A DNA stretch of 49,303 nucleotides from an uncultured Bacteroidales bacterium. GTDB lineage: Bacteria > Bacteroidota > Bacteroidia > Bacteroidales > FEN-979. Both the position numbers and the translations under genes were made by a program. Positions 42,161-49,303 of this stretch are shown here, piece after piece. How positions within the stretch are numbered: position 1 is the first letter of the stretch; each line of letters begins with the position of its first letter. The notes beneath the pieces were generated by a model. It was given only the letters and a program-made list of their open reading frames with translations. It did no database searches and was not told where the DNA came from. The DNA lies in assembly GCA_903903985.1 (NCBI GenBank), contig CAIVAT010000031.1:1-49303 (forward strand). Reading direction: 5' to 3'.

Positions 42161-43348
42161 TCAATGGTTAATGACTGAACTTTCTGAAAAAATGGATGTC
42201 AGGCTGTTTATGGCCTGCCCGAATGATTCCAGGAAAATATCGATATCGGTTTCATTTGTAAACCGCCCCATGCTGATCCTGATGGCGCCCCGCGCTTCGA
42301 ATGGATTGCGTCCGATCGCCTGCAGCGCATGGGATGCACTGAGCGATTTGTCATTTGAGGAGCATGCAGATCCGGCTGAAACTGCGATCCCCATTTCATC
42401 GAGCAACAGAAGCAACCGGATCGTTTCACCTTCCATCCCATGAAAACTGAAACTCAGGTGCCCCGGTAACCGTTGGTCAGGGTGACCATTGATATATGCA
42501 TTTTCGTAATTGGAAAAGATAAACCGGGCTATTTTTTCTCTGAACCTGGATAATCGATCCGATTCACTATTCATCTCCTGCAGGCATATTTCGGCAGCTT
42601 TGGTAAAACCCGCAATGGCAGGGATGTTTTCCGTCGTCGACCGTAACCCCGACTCCTGGCCGCCTCCATGCAGGAGTGGGAAAATGTTCAATCCTTTCCG
42701 GATATACAACGCCCCGATGCCCTTGGGGCCATATATTTTATGTGCATTGATCGTAAGCATATCAATGTTTAATCCATTGACATCGACCGGGATCTTCCCG
42801 AATGACTGGCAGGCATCTGAATGGAAGGGAACATGATGATTTTTACAGATCAGGCCGATCTCTCTGATGGGTTCGATGGTCCCGATTTCGTTATTGGCGT
42901 GCATCACAGAAACAAGGATCGTTTTGGGATTGATGGCTTCCCTCAGAACCTCCGGGTCAACAATCCCGTCGGAGTCGACCGGCAGGTAGGTGATGAAAAA
43001 ACCCTTGGAGGCAAGCCAGTTGCAGGTGTTGAGAACGCAATCATGCTCGATGGATGAAACGATGATGTGGCGACCCTTGTGACCGTTGGCCTCGGCGATC
43101 CCTTTTAATGCCCAGTTGTTTGATTCCGTGCCCCCGGAGGTGAAGTAAACTTCATCCCCGCCGGCCCCGATGCATTGTGCCAGTTCATACCTGGATCTTT
43201 CCAGGATTTCCTTCGCCTTCGTACCAAAATGGTGCAGACTCGATGCGTTGCCATATTCACCCGACAAGCCGGGAATCATGGCCTGCAGTACCCGTTCATC
43301 AACACGGGTTGTCGCTGCGTTATCAAGATATATGCTGTTCTTGGGCAT
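42161..43348 (-). CDS. Cysteine desulfurase, NifS/IscS class
   Basis: A 395-residue PLP enzyme that takes sulfur from cysteine and passes it on as a persulfide. The start MPKNSIYLDNAATT gives the classical NifS N-terminus; upstream ATGs overlap the GTPase gene. The PLP lysine is K204 (TINAHKIYGPKG), and the mobile-loop cysteine is C329 in AGSACSSNDKS. EHDCVLNTCNWL carries the catalytic-site histidine near residue 102. The loop around C329 is of the group I (NifS/IscS) type. It lies 7 nt after the GTPase gene. With an Fe-S protein downstream it looks like the sulfur source for a cluster-building module. Confidence 0.93.
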   Translation of the reverse strand: MPKNSIYLDNAATTRVDERVLQAMIPGLSGEYGNASSLHHFGTKAKEILERSRYELAQCIGAGGDEVYFTSGGTESNNWALKGIAEANGHKGRHIIVSSIEHDCVLNTCNWLASKGFFITYLPVDSDGIVDPEVLREAINPKTILVSVMHANNEIGTIEPIREIGLICKNHHVPFHSDACQSFGKIPVDVNGLNIDMLTINAHKIYGPKGIGALYIRKGLNIFPLLHGGGQESGLRSTTENIPAIAGFTKAAEICLQEMNSESDRLSRFREKIARFIFSNYENAYINGHPDQRLPGHLSFSFHGMEGETIRLLLLLDEMGIAVSAGSACSSNDKSLSASHALQAIGRNPFEARGAIRISMGRFTNETDIDIFLESFGQAINSLTSIFSESSVINH

Positions 43349-43355
43349 ATGTGGA

Positions 43356-44057
43356 CTATTCACCAACATAAAAAAGTTCCTGTTCAAGTGTGCGAAGCAC
43401 CCCAAAATGGTTTTTTGCACCGATCTCTTTCTTGCCTACGCAGATGGTGCAAGTTCCCACCGGCGGATTTCCCCTGAGGTACATGGGAAATTCCACTTCT
43501 GGTGTCTTCAGGATTTGCTTGACAATGGGATCAATGCCTATTCCATAGAGGGCATTGCTTTCCACCACCGTGATCTTTTTTGCCGATTCCAGCACGCGAT
43601 AGCGGAACACTTCCCGCTCCGCCTGGGAAATAAGGTCAATTTTAGTAATGACACTGATATCGGCCAAAGTAAGCATCGGACCTATTTTTCGGGGAAGATT
43701 CATGCCGCTTGTTGCTTCAAGGACCACAATTCCCAGGGAGTTTTCGACATAGGGAGAACAACGCAGGCACAATCCGGCAGTTTCAACAAACAGATAACTC
43801 GCGCCGCATTTTTCAGCCCATTCAACCGCTTCGTCAAGGACCATCACATTGCAATGGTCTGGGCACAATTCGCCGGAATAGACTTTTTTAACGGGGATAC
43901 CAAACTCTTTTGCAATGATGGTATCATCATCGGCGTAAAGAACATCGATTTTAACGTAGGCAGTCTTAATCTGTCTTGCAGACATACGCTTCAGAACCTG
44001 CCTGATGACCGTGGTTTTTCCACATGTGGGTGGTCCGGCAATAATTACGAGTTTCAT
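43356..44057 (-). CDS. UreG/HypB-like SIMIBI metallochaperone GTPase with CxxC sites
   Basis: A 233-residue P-loop GTPase. Walker A is at residues 8-15 (GPPTCGKT) and the base-specificity motif TKID at 138-141. The middle part follows the UreG/HypB pattern closely: C65-P-D-H68-C69 (compare the CPH metal site of UreG), LFVETAG near 89-95 and LPRKIGPMLTLADISVITKI near 121-140 (compare IPRKGGPG in UreG). Two extra pairs, C97-x2-C100 and C203-x2-C206, could bind metal. UreG and HypB deliver nickel to urease and hydrogenase; neither client is in the window. It is 9 nt from the ABC ATPase and 7 nt from the cysteine desulfurase. Confidence 0.8.
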   Translation of the reverse strand: MKLVIIAGPPTCGKTTVIRQVLKRMSARQIKTAYVKIDVLYADDDTIIAKEFGIPVKKVYSGELCPDHCNVMVLDEAVEWAEKCGASYLFVETAGLCLRCSPYVENSLGIVVLEATSGMNLPRKIGPMLTLADISVITKIDLISQAEREVFRYRVLESAKKITVVESNALYGIGIDPIVKQILKTPEVEFPMYLRGNPPVGTCTICVGKKEIGAKNHFGVLRTLEQELFYVGE

Positions 44058-44066
44058 ATTGGAAAA

Positions 44067-44864
44067 TTAGAAGGTTAGCACTTTATAGTTTTCAATGAAT
44101 ATTGATTCGGTGAGTTCCTCACCCGATCTGATGATCTGCCGGAAATCAAGCATCATGTCATCGATCTGCTTCATTTTTCCCGCAACCTTTTTCTCCTCCT
44201 GCCGGGTGGTTATCATTTGTTGCATGGCGCCATTTTTCATGACGATCCTGAAATCAGACATCAATGCGATACAGGGATCATGGGTGACAAAAACAAATAT
44301 TTTATTGTATGTTTTTAAAAGTTCAAGCGCTTTTGTGCGATGGATCCCGGCATTCTCTATTTCGTCCAATAAAATAATCGGGGAATTGCCTATCACCACG
44401 GCATCTGCAATCAATAACGACCGGGTTTGCCCTCCCGAAAGTTCGGTCATGGCAATGTCCCGCATGATGGCTTCCCCAGTTAGTTCATTGGCGAAGTTTA
44501 ATGTTTCGGTAATGACCGATTCCACATCGGCAGCCCCGCGGACTGTAGCGTGAATGGAAAGGAATTCTTCGACAGGGAGATCACTCAGAAAGTTGGTATG
44601 CTGCGATATCAAAGCAATGGGATGATTTGAAGGATCAAAGATGAAATCTTCAGGAACAGGTGCACCGTTAATTTCTACGCGCCTTCCGGAAGGTGTGTTA
44701 TGACTGGCAAAGAGTTCGATGTCATTGATCAGCGTGGTTTTACCGCAACCGGTTGGTCCTACGATGCTTACAATGTCACCCACCTCCATGCTGAATTCAG
44801 AAACTTTTTCCGGCAAGCCATCTTTTCCATAGCCTCCGAACAGGGTTATTTTATTTACTTCCAT
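44067..44864 (-). CDS. Soluble ABC-type ATPase without permease partner
   Basis: A 265-residue ABC ATPase, start MEVNKITLFGG (a longer ORF upstream overlaps the promoter). Walker A GPTGCGKT is at 36-43, Q-loop Q88, signature LSGGQ at 142-146, Walker B IILLDE at 163-168 and H-loop H195. All active-site parts are intact. No membrane permease is near it. Together with the cysteine desulfurase and Fe-S protein downstream it recalls SufC, which drives Fe-S assembly without being a transporter, but it is not obviously SufC. It is the first gene of the putative operon and is divergent from the Crp/Fnr gene. Confidence 0.75.
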   Translation of the reverse strand: MEVNKITLFGGYGKDGLPEKVSEFSMEVGDIVSIVGPTGCGKTTLINDIELFASHNTPSGRRVEINGAPVPEDFIFDPSNHPIALISQHTNFLSDLPVEEFLSIHATVRGAADVESVITETLNFANELTGEAIMRDIAMTELSGGQTRSLLIADAVVIGNSPIILLDEIENAGIHRTKALELLKTYNKIFVFVTHDPCIALMSDFRIVMKNGAMQQMITTRQEEKKVAGKMKQIDDMMLDFRQIIRSGEELTESIFIENYKVLTF

Positions 44865-44881
44865 GGTTGATAATTTTTTTA

Positions 44882-44889
44882 CAAAAATA
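44882..44889 (-). promoter_or_regulatory. -7 box of the metallocofactor operon (minus strand)
   Basis: On the minus strand this reads TATTTTTG (TAnnTTTG). It directly abuts the inverted repeat at 44890-44915. The ATG of the ABC gene is 18 nt downstream (44864). Confidence 0.6.
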
Positions 44890-44915
44890 TACACTATGTT
44901 CATCAGATTAGTGTA
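44890..44915. promoter_or_regulatory. Inverted repeat operator TACACTA-N12-TAGTGTA
   Basis: A perfect 7-bp inverted repeat with a 12-nt spacer lies between two divergent promoters. Its left end touches the minus-strand -7 box, and its right half overlaps the plus-strand -7 box TACATTTG at 44914-44921. One bound regulator could therefore control both the operon and its own gene. Likely binders are the Crp/Fnr protein (44977) or the Rrf2 protein (45692). It is not a standard FNR box (TTGAT-N4-ATCAA). Function is inference. Confidence 0.65.
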
Positions 44916-44921
44916 CATTTG
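44914..44921 (+). promoter_or_regulatory. -7 box of the Crp/Fnr-Rrf2 transcription unit
   Basis: TACATTTG (TAnnTTTG) on the plus strand overlaps the right arm of the inverted repeat. The ATG at 44977 is 55 nt downstream. Confidence 0.55.
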
Positions 44922-44976
44922 TCTGAAATATTCAATGTCGCGAGGTTAAATTTTTAATAACCAAGTATTAAAAAAT

Positions 44977-45681
44977 ATGGAATCAACCGGAGATATCGAC
45001 ACCCTGTTTGACTGCAGGAATTGCTTTTTAAGTAATTTTACAAGCCTCTATTTAGGGGAAGAGGAACGCAGAAGTATTTGCGGCAGAGCGAATCAGCTGC
45101 ATTTTAACAAGGGGGAAGTGATCCTGAAACAGGGTGCGACTTCCACCAGTATTGGTTTCCTGCATAAAGGGATCGTTAAATTCACATACCAGAAGGATGC
45201 GAAAAAGAGTTATATCATGACAGTCGTTTCGGGACCCAAACTGATCGGGCAGGCAAATTTGTTTTTCAAGGAGAAAAACATCTTTTCAATTGTTGCAGTT
45301 GAGGATTGTGATGTTTGTTTTTTAGACAGCAGGACGATCCTGGGGGTACTCGAGAACCAGGGCAAGTTTCTATTATCCATGGTGGAACGTTCCACGGATA
45401 TGTTCCAATCCTCGATTTTTAATTTTATCAGCCTGGCACACAATCATGTCAACGGACGAATTGCCGACATCCTGATCTTTCTTTGGGAAAACGTTTACCG
45501 GAATTCACCATATGATTTCACGCTGACAAGAAAAGAGATTTCAGAATTTGCGGCCTGTTCCCATGAAAATGTGATCTCTGTATTGTCCACCTATAATAAG
45601 GAGGGCCTGATAGGTTTTGAAGGAAGGAAAATCATCATCAAGGACCTGGATAAATTAAAAGCAATCAGTAAAAACGGGTAA
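44977..45681 (+). CDS. Crp/Fnr-family transcriptional regulator with clustered cysteines
   Basis: A 234-residue regulator: an N-terminal cyclic-nucleotide-like beta roll (about 30-145, with FNKGEVILKQGATSTSIGFL), a dimerisation helix and a C-terminal winged helix (LTRKEISEFAACSHENVISV as the helix-turn-helix). Cysteines at C13-x2-C16, C35, C111 and C114 could bind an Fe-S cluster. In E. coli FNR three N-terminal cysteines and one near residue 122 do this, so the arrangement is FNR-like. It is divergent from the ABC/GTPase/NifS operon, shares its operator region, and is followed 10 nt later by an Rrf2 regulator. It probably senses oxygen, NO or Fe-S status. Confidence 0.85.
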   Translation: MESTGDIDTLFDCRNCFLSNFTSLYLGEEERRSICGRANQLHFNKGEVILKQGATSTSIGFLHKGIVKFTYQKDAKKSYIMTVVSGPKLIGQANLFFKEKNIFSIVAVEDCDVCFLDSRTILGVLENQGKFLLSMVERSTDMFQSSIFNFISLAHNHVNGRIADILIFLWENVYRNSPYDFTLTRKEISEFAACSHENVISVLSTYNKEGLIGFEGRKIIIKDLDKLKAISKNG

Positions 45682-45691
45682 TTTTTTCGGT

Positions 45692-46102
45692 ATGCTTTCA
45701 AAAAAAACAAGATATGCGATTGTTGCGCTGACAAGGCTTGCCCGTGATTACGGGACCGGGGCCATTTTGATCAGTGAACTGGCGAAGAGTGAAAAACTCC
45801 CGCAACGTTTTCTCGAGAATATTTTGCTTGAATTAAAGAAAACAGGGATCCTCGGAAGTAAACTTGGAAAGTCAGGCGGTTATTTTCTCTTGCGACACCC
45901 CAAAGATGTCAATCTTGCAGAAATTGTCCGTCAGTTCGATGGTCCGATTGCATTGCTGCCCTGCGTTTCCGAGAAAGCCTACCAACCTTGTGAATTCTGC
46001 AAGGACGAGGTCAGCTGTAATATCCGGAAAGTTTTTAAGGAAATCAGGGACAATACATTCGAGAAATTGGAACATGCTACACTGGAAGAATTGATCAGAT
46101 AA
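45692..46102 (+). CDS. Rrf2-family transcriptional regulator with a four-cysteine cluster
   Basis: A 136-residue regulator of the IscR/NsrR/CymR family. The winged helix spans about residues 1-65 (MLSKKTRYAIVALTRLARDY; LPQRFLENILLELKKTGIL). Near the end of the DNA-binding domain are C91, C100, C103 and C109. IscR has C92, C98 and C104 for its 2Fe-2S cluster, so a cluster-binding sensor is plausible, though spacing differs. It lies 10 nt after the Crp/Fnr gene, probably in one operon, next to a putative Fe-S assembly operon. Direct control of that operon is inferred. Confidence 0.85.
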   Translation: MLSKKTRYAIVALTRLARDYGTGAILISELAKSEKLPQRFLENILLELKKTGILGSKLGKSGGYFLLRHPKDVNLAEIVRQFDGPIALLPCVSEKAYQPCEFCKDEVSCNIRKVFKEIRDNTFEKLEHATLEELIR

Positions 46103-46225
46103 ACGGTATTTAACCGGATGAGCGTCACAGGTCATGAAAAGGGGAGCAGGAGCCTGAAAATTATTTACATGAGTTATATTTTTCATTATTTTAGTAAAAA
46201 ATTACCATGTAATTTCCTTTCCTTG

Positions 46226-46241
46226 CTTAATATGTATTAAG
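46226..46241. promoter_or_regulatory. Palindrome CTTAATATGTATTAAG upstream of the FISUMP gene
   Basis: A perfect 7-bp inverted repeat with a 2-nt centre, followed by another CTTAAT at 46247. It lies about 38 nt before the start codon of the secreted protein. No clear TAnnTTTG box is seen here, so an operator or an unusual promoter part is possible. Confidence 0.35.
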
Positions 46242-46278
46242 TGATTCTTAATCAATAATTTACATTATACATATTCAT

Positions 46279-48621
46279 ATGAAAAAAGCCCTTATTTTCT
46301 TGACCCTGTTTCTGCTGACGGGTATAAGCCTTGTTGCCCAGGTGGCCATCAGTACTGACAACAGCGCCCCGAATTCTTCCGCGATGCTTGATGTGAAATC
46401 AACAAGCCGGGGTTTTTTGCTACCCCGAATGACCACGGAGCAGATGAACAGCATCATTACCCCTCCGGATGGACTGCTTGTTTATAATATCAGCAACAGT
46501 TCACTCTATTGGTTCAACGGATCAACGTGGCAGCGGTTCAACGAGTTTAATTATACGGAGACCGACCCGGTCTTTTTAGCTCATCCTTCCAGCGGCATTT
46601 CAGCCGGGGATATCAGCAGTTGGAACACCGCATACGGATGGGGCAATCATGCCACCGCCGGGTATCTGACAAGCTATACGGAAACCGACCCCGTTTTCCT
46701 GGGACATCCTGCAAGTGGGATTACCGCAGCGAACATCATCAGTTGGAATCTTGCCTTCCAAAAGCGGATTACAACGGCTGCAGGGACCGCTCCATTATCC
46801 TTATCGATCGCAAGTAATCAACTTTCGGGATCAATAGCGGTTGCAACTGCATCAACCGATGGTTATCTTACATCAACCGACTGGAATACTTTCAGCAACA
46901 AGCAAAATGCCCTGACTTTCGGAAATTTAACGTCATCAGATATATCAGTGACCGGTGGCAACGGAGCTGTTGTTGGCAGTGGAACAACGCTGTCTGTCAA
47001 TAAAGGAAGCCTGACTTCCCCGGACATGACGGTTAGCAATGGCTCAGGTTCCATCCTTGGCACCGGAACTTCATTAACCATCAACAAAGGCAACCTTGTT
47101 GAAACAGGCTCCGCCGTGCTGCAAATCCTCAATGGCAATTCTGCCGTGCTCGGAACGGGTACCGGCATCATGGTAAAACAGGCAAACTCTTATCAGTCAG
47201 GTTACCTGAGTGTCAATGACTGGCATGTGTTTTCAGATAAAGTATCCAGTCAGTGGGTTACCAGCGGCCAGGATATATCGTATAATACCGGCAAAGTCGG
47301 AATAGGGACATCAGCACCCGCTGCTTCAGCAGTGTTGGAGGTTGCCAGTACTACCAAAGGAATGCTCTTACCCCGCATGACCCGGGTTCAGCGGAATGCC
47401 ATCGGCACGCCGGATGAAGGATTGATGGTATATTGTATCAATTGCGGAACGGGGGGTGCGCTGAGTATTTTCACCAACGGTTCCTGGATGACTTTTACCC
47501 CTTGCAGCATCGCTCCTCCGGCTGCGGGTATCAGCGTCATGTCACAAGGGCAGATCATCTGGAATTGGTTACCGGTTCAGGGTGCTTCAGGATACAAATG
47601 GAACACGGTGGCGAATTATGAAACAGCGACCGAAATGGGGGTCCTGACAACCAAAACTGAAACCGGGACCGCCTGCGGAACTGCATACAGCCGCTACGTG
47701 TGGGCTTATAGCGGTTGTGGCGAATCAGGCATGACAACGCTGACAGCAACTGTAACAGCAGCACCTCCGGTCACCCCCGCCAATGGAACGCACGTTGCCA
47801 CCCTGACATCCATCGTGTGGAACTGGAATATCGTTCCGGGAGCAGCCGGCTATAAATGGAATACAACCAACGATTTTGCTTCAGCGACCGAAATGGGCAC
47901 CTTGACCACCAAGACTGAAACGGGTCTCGCCTGCGGAACCGCATGTACCCGTTACGTGTGGTCCTATAACGACTGTGGCTATGCTACACCGGCTATATTG
48001 ACGCAATCGACGGTCGCCTGCTGGACTTGCGGAATGTCAATTACTGTCATTCATACGGCAGGTCCTGTTGCACCGGTTTCTAAAACGGTTACTTATGGCA
48101 CGGTTACCAATATTCCCGGGGAAACTTCAAAATGCTGGATAACCAGGAACTTCGGGGCCGAAACGCAGCCATCTGCCGTGAATGATGGAACTGAAGCCTC
48201 GGCCGGATGGTATTTCCAGTTTAATCGTAAACAGGGCTTCAAACACGATGGTACAACCAGGACACCCATTACTGGCTGGGTTACCAGTATCAATGAAAGT
48301 TCGGACTGGACAGTTGCCACCGATCCATGCACCATTGAAATAGGCAGCGCATGGCGCATTCCAACCAAGACCGAATTGGCCAATATAAATGGTTCATGGA
48401 CAAACTGGAGCGGCCCTTTTAGCTCCACACTGAAAATGCATGCTGCCGGGTATCTCGGTATTTCTGGTTCATTGAGCAGTCGTGGCTCAGTCGGCAATTA
48501 CTGGAGCAGTTCACAGGGCGATGGCTTCAACGGATGGGGACTGAATTTCGGCAATGGCGGCAGTTCCCTCAACTTTGATGGGAAGATACTTGGCTTTTCT
48601 ATCCGGTGCATTAAAGAGTAA
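46279..48621 (+). CDS. Secreted modular protein with FISUMP C-terminal domain
   Basis: A 780-residue exported protein. Residues 1-20 are a signal peptide (ALIFLTLFLLTGISLVAQ). Two copies of an 'LLPRMT..Q...I..P..GL.VY' module (near residues 46 and 362) enclose fibre-like repeats: YGWGNH near 118, GYLTSTDWNTFSNKQ near 195 and GKVGIGTS near 337. Two fibronectin-like repeats follow (about 410-580), each with GYKWNT and an RYVW motif. The C-terminus (about 605-780) is a FISUMP domain ending GFSIRCIKE. The domain's function is unknown; it is frequent on Bacteroidota/Fibrobacter surface proteins. The fibre modules are shared with the prophage gene at 14927. Confidence 0.85.
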   Translation: MKKALIFLTLFLLTGISLVAQVAISTDNSAPNSSAMLDVKSTSRGFLLPRMTTEQMNSIITPPDGLLVYNISNSSLYWFNGSTWQRFNEFNYTETDPVFLAHPSSGISAGDISSWNTAYGWGNHATAGYLTSYTETDPVFLGHPASGITAANIISWNLAFQKRITTAAGTAPLSLSIASNQLSGSIAVATASTDGYLTSTDWNTFSNKQNALTFGNLTSSDISVTGGNGAVVGSGTTLSVNKGSLTSPDMTVSNGSGSILGTGTSLTINKGNLVETGSAVLQILNGNSAVLGTGTGIMVKQANSYQSGYLSVNDWHVFSDKVSSQWVTSGQDISYNTGKVGIGTSAPAASAVLEVASTTKGMLLPRMTRVQRNAIGTPDEGLMVYCINCGTGGALSIFTNGSWMTFTPCSIAPPAAGISVMSQGQIIWNWLPVQGASGYKWNTVANYETATEMGVLTTKTETGTACGTAYSRYVWAYSGCGESGMTTLTATVTAAPPVTPANGTHVATLTSIVWNWNIVPGAAGYKWNTTNDFASATEMGTLTTKTETGLACGTACTRYVWSYNDCGYATPAILTQSTVACWTCGMSITVIHTAGPVAPVSKTVTYGTVTNIPGETSKCWITRNFGAETQPSAVNDGTEASAGWYFQFNRKQGFKHDGTTRTPITGWVTSINESSDWTVATDPCTIEIGSAWRIPTKTELANINGSWTNWSGPFSSTLKMHAAGYLGISGSLSSRGSVGNYWSSSQGDGFNGWGLNFGNGGSSLNFDGKILGFSIRCIKE

Positions 48622-48629
48622 CTGATGAA

Positions 48630-48681
48630 ATCATAAAGAAGCGGTCTCAAAACTTATGTTTTGAGACCGCTTCTTTATGAT
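48630..48681. terminator. Perfect 24-bp hairpin terminator, bidirectional
   Basis: The arms ATCATAAAGAAGCGGTCTCA-AAAC and its complement (48658-48681) pair perfectly over 24 bp around a TTAT loop. It lies between the convergent FISUMP and TonB-like genes. The AAAG/CTTT ends give T-rich 3' parts on both strands. Confidence 0.8.
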
Positions 48682-48708
48682 GCTAAAGGGTTCTAACCCG
48701 GGAAAAAA

Positions 48709-49077
48709 TTATCCGACAAGTGTAAAGGTGATCTTGATTTTATAGTGCTCATTGAACGGGGTTTTAACCCCTTTGCAACAAATCGCCGAAAGTTGCTCTT
48801 TCACCGCATGTTCGATATCGGCATTGTCGGAAATGGTTTTTTCAATGATAATTTTCCCCTCTTCATTAACGGTGAAGATGACATCCACCGAACCGGTGCA
48901 GCATTGTCTTACTGCTTTTTCAGGATATTTGACCCCTTCCTTAATGATTTTCTGAAGGTGTTCAGCTGGTGCCGGTACCGGTGGTGTTGCCGGTTCCTTT
49001 GCAAATGATGAAATTCCTGAAATGCAGATCAGCATCAGGAAAAGAAAAAAGGCGCGGATTAATTTCACTGTTTTCAT
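48709..49077 (-). CDS. Exported protein with TonB-like C-terminal domain and CC pairs
   Basis: A 122-residue protein. The start at 49077 gives a good signal peptide (LIRAFFLFLMLICISGISSFA); an upstream extension is not credible. The mature part resembles the C-terminal domain of TonB-type proteins: VKYPEKAVRQCCTGSVDVIF and NEEGKIIIEKTI, then a beta strand near the end. It lacks the TonB membrane anchor and proline-rich spacer, so it is not a complete TonB. Two adjacent-cysteine pairs, RQCCTG and AICCKG, are unusual and may form disulfides or bind metal. Free-standing TonB_C domains are common in Bacteroidota; the role is unknown. Confidence 0.7.
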   Translation of the reverse strand: MKTVKLIRAFFLFLMLICISGISSFAKEPATPPVPAPAEHLQKIIKEGVKYPEKAVRQCCTGSVDVIFTVNEEGKIIIEKTISDNADIEHAVKEQLSAICCKGVKTPFNEHYKIKITFTLVG

Positions 49078-49303
49078 GGCTGTGTTTTTTTTAGGTTGAT
49101 ACGCTGTCTGATTATGAAAATTTGACGTTTTAATGCCGGTTATGTTACACATGTTCTTCATATTTAACATGTATTTAACTTTTATTAACGTGAGTTCGAT
49201 GTAAGAAAATGCGGTTTGTTATTAACAGAAAAATGTTGATAAATATTTGAATATCAATTGTATAAAAGAAAGATTCTTCCTAATTTAGTTATAGCAACTA
49301 ACC
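49078..49303. other. Right-edge non-coding stretch
   Basis: Rich in A/T. No convincing gene, promoter pair or terminator could be fixed here. The true neighbour gene would lie beyond the window. Confidence 0.4.

Noticed and set aside
41826..42164. 112-residue open frame on the minus strand between the cysteine desulfurase and Fe-S genes
   Set aside because: It overlaps the Fe-S gene start by 53 nt in another frame, crosses the GC-rich repeat and its composition looks random. Treated as spacer.
43356..44057. Assigning the GTPase as true UreG or HypB (urease or hydrogenase maturation)
   Set aside because: Motifs agree with the superfamily, but no urease, hydrogenase or further Ure/Hyp gene is present, and it has extra CxxC pairs. 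Kept as UreG/HypB-like.
44067..44864. ABC ATPase as part of a transporter
   Set aside because: No membrane permease or binding protein is next to it; its operon partners are soluble cofactor-type proteins.

Overview
The window looks like chromosome from an anaerobic member of the Bacteroidota (Bacteroidales-like). Signs of this are promoters of the TAnnTTTG type with almost no Shine-Dalgarno sequences, a type III glutamine synthetase, a DUF4831 protein, a FISUMP-domain secreted protein, a DUF4199 membrane protein and a three-gene proton-translocating transhydrogenase. No ribosomal RNA or CRISPR array was seen. The RNA genes are one tRNA-Lys(UUU) and one SRP RNA.

Layout. (1) 1-2830: an AT-rich restriction-modification island. 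It holds an XRE control protein with two GGACA-N5-TGTCC operators on its own promoter, a beta-class DNA methyltransferase, and two candidate PD-(D/E)XK nucleases, all overlapping head to tail. (2) 3037-20191: a prophage-like element. It has a portal-like protein, a connector-like DUF6712 protein, a tape measure, tail and hub proteins, a fibre with a Sec signal peptide, small holin-like membrane proteins, a repeat lipoprotein and a tyrosine integrase beside tRNA-Lys. No terminase, major capsid, replication or lysin gene is visible. Three transcription units in its structural block each begin with the same bipartite element, TGTCCTTTA-N19-T(A/T)nnnTTG, ending 4-5 nt before the ATG. (3) 20192-21793: host tRNA-Lys, a YciO/Sua5-type protein, SRP RNA and a DUF4199 protein. 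(4) 21959-29118: a glycan region with two glycosyltransferases and the enzymes of GDP-D-glycero-alpha-D-manno-heptose synthesis (HddA, GmhA, HddC, GmhB-like), plus a nitroreductase and a sodium:solute symporter. (5) 29226-39782: housekeeping genes, including glnN, a DUF4831 protein, kdsA, rarA, a small lipoprotein, the transhydrogenase operon, a CDGSH iron-sulfur protein and pdxH. (6) 39771-46102: a compact module on the minus strand with a soluble ABC ATPase, a UreG/HypB-like GTPase, a cysteine desulfurase, a cysteine-rich Fe-S protein and an FAD protein. It is divergent from a Crp/Fnr regulator and an Rrf2 regulator, both with clustered cysteines. (7) 46279-49303: a secreted FISUMP protein that shares modules with the prophage fibre, and a TonB-like C-terminal-domain protein.

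Most interesting parts. The module at 39771-46102 looks like a redox-regulated metallocofactor or Fe-S assembly/insertion system with no visible client enzyme, and I cannot match it to a described pathway. The divergent promoters that control it flank a perfect inverted repeat, TACACTA-N12-TAGTGTA. The second is the shared phage promoter family, which predicts leaderless late mRNAs. All functional statements rest on motif reading; no database search was possible.
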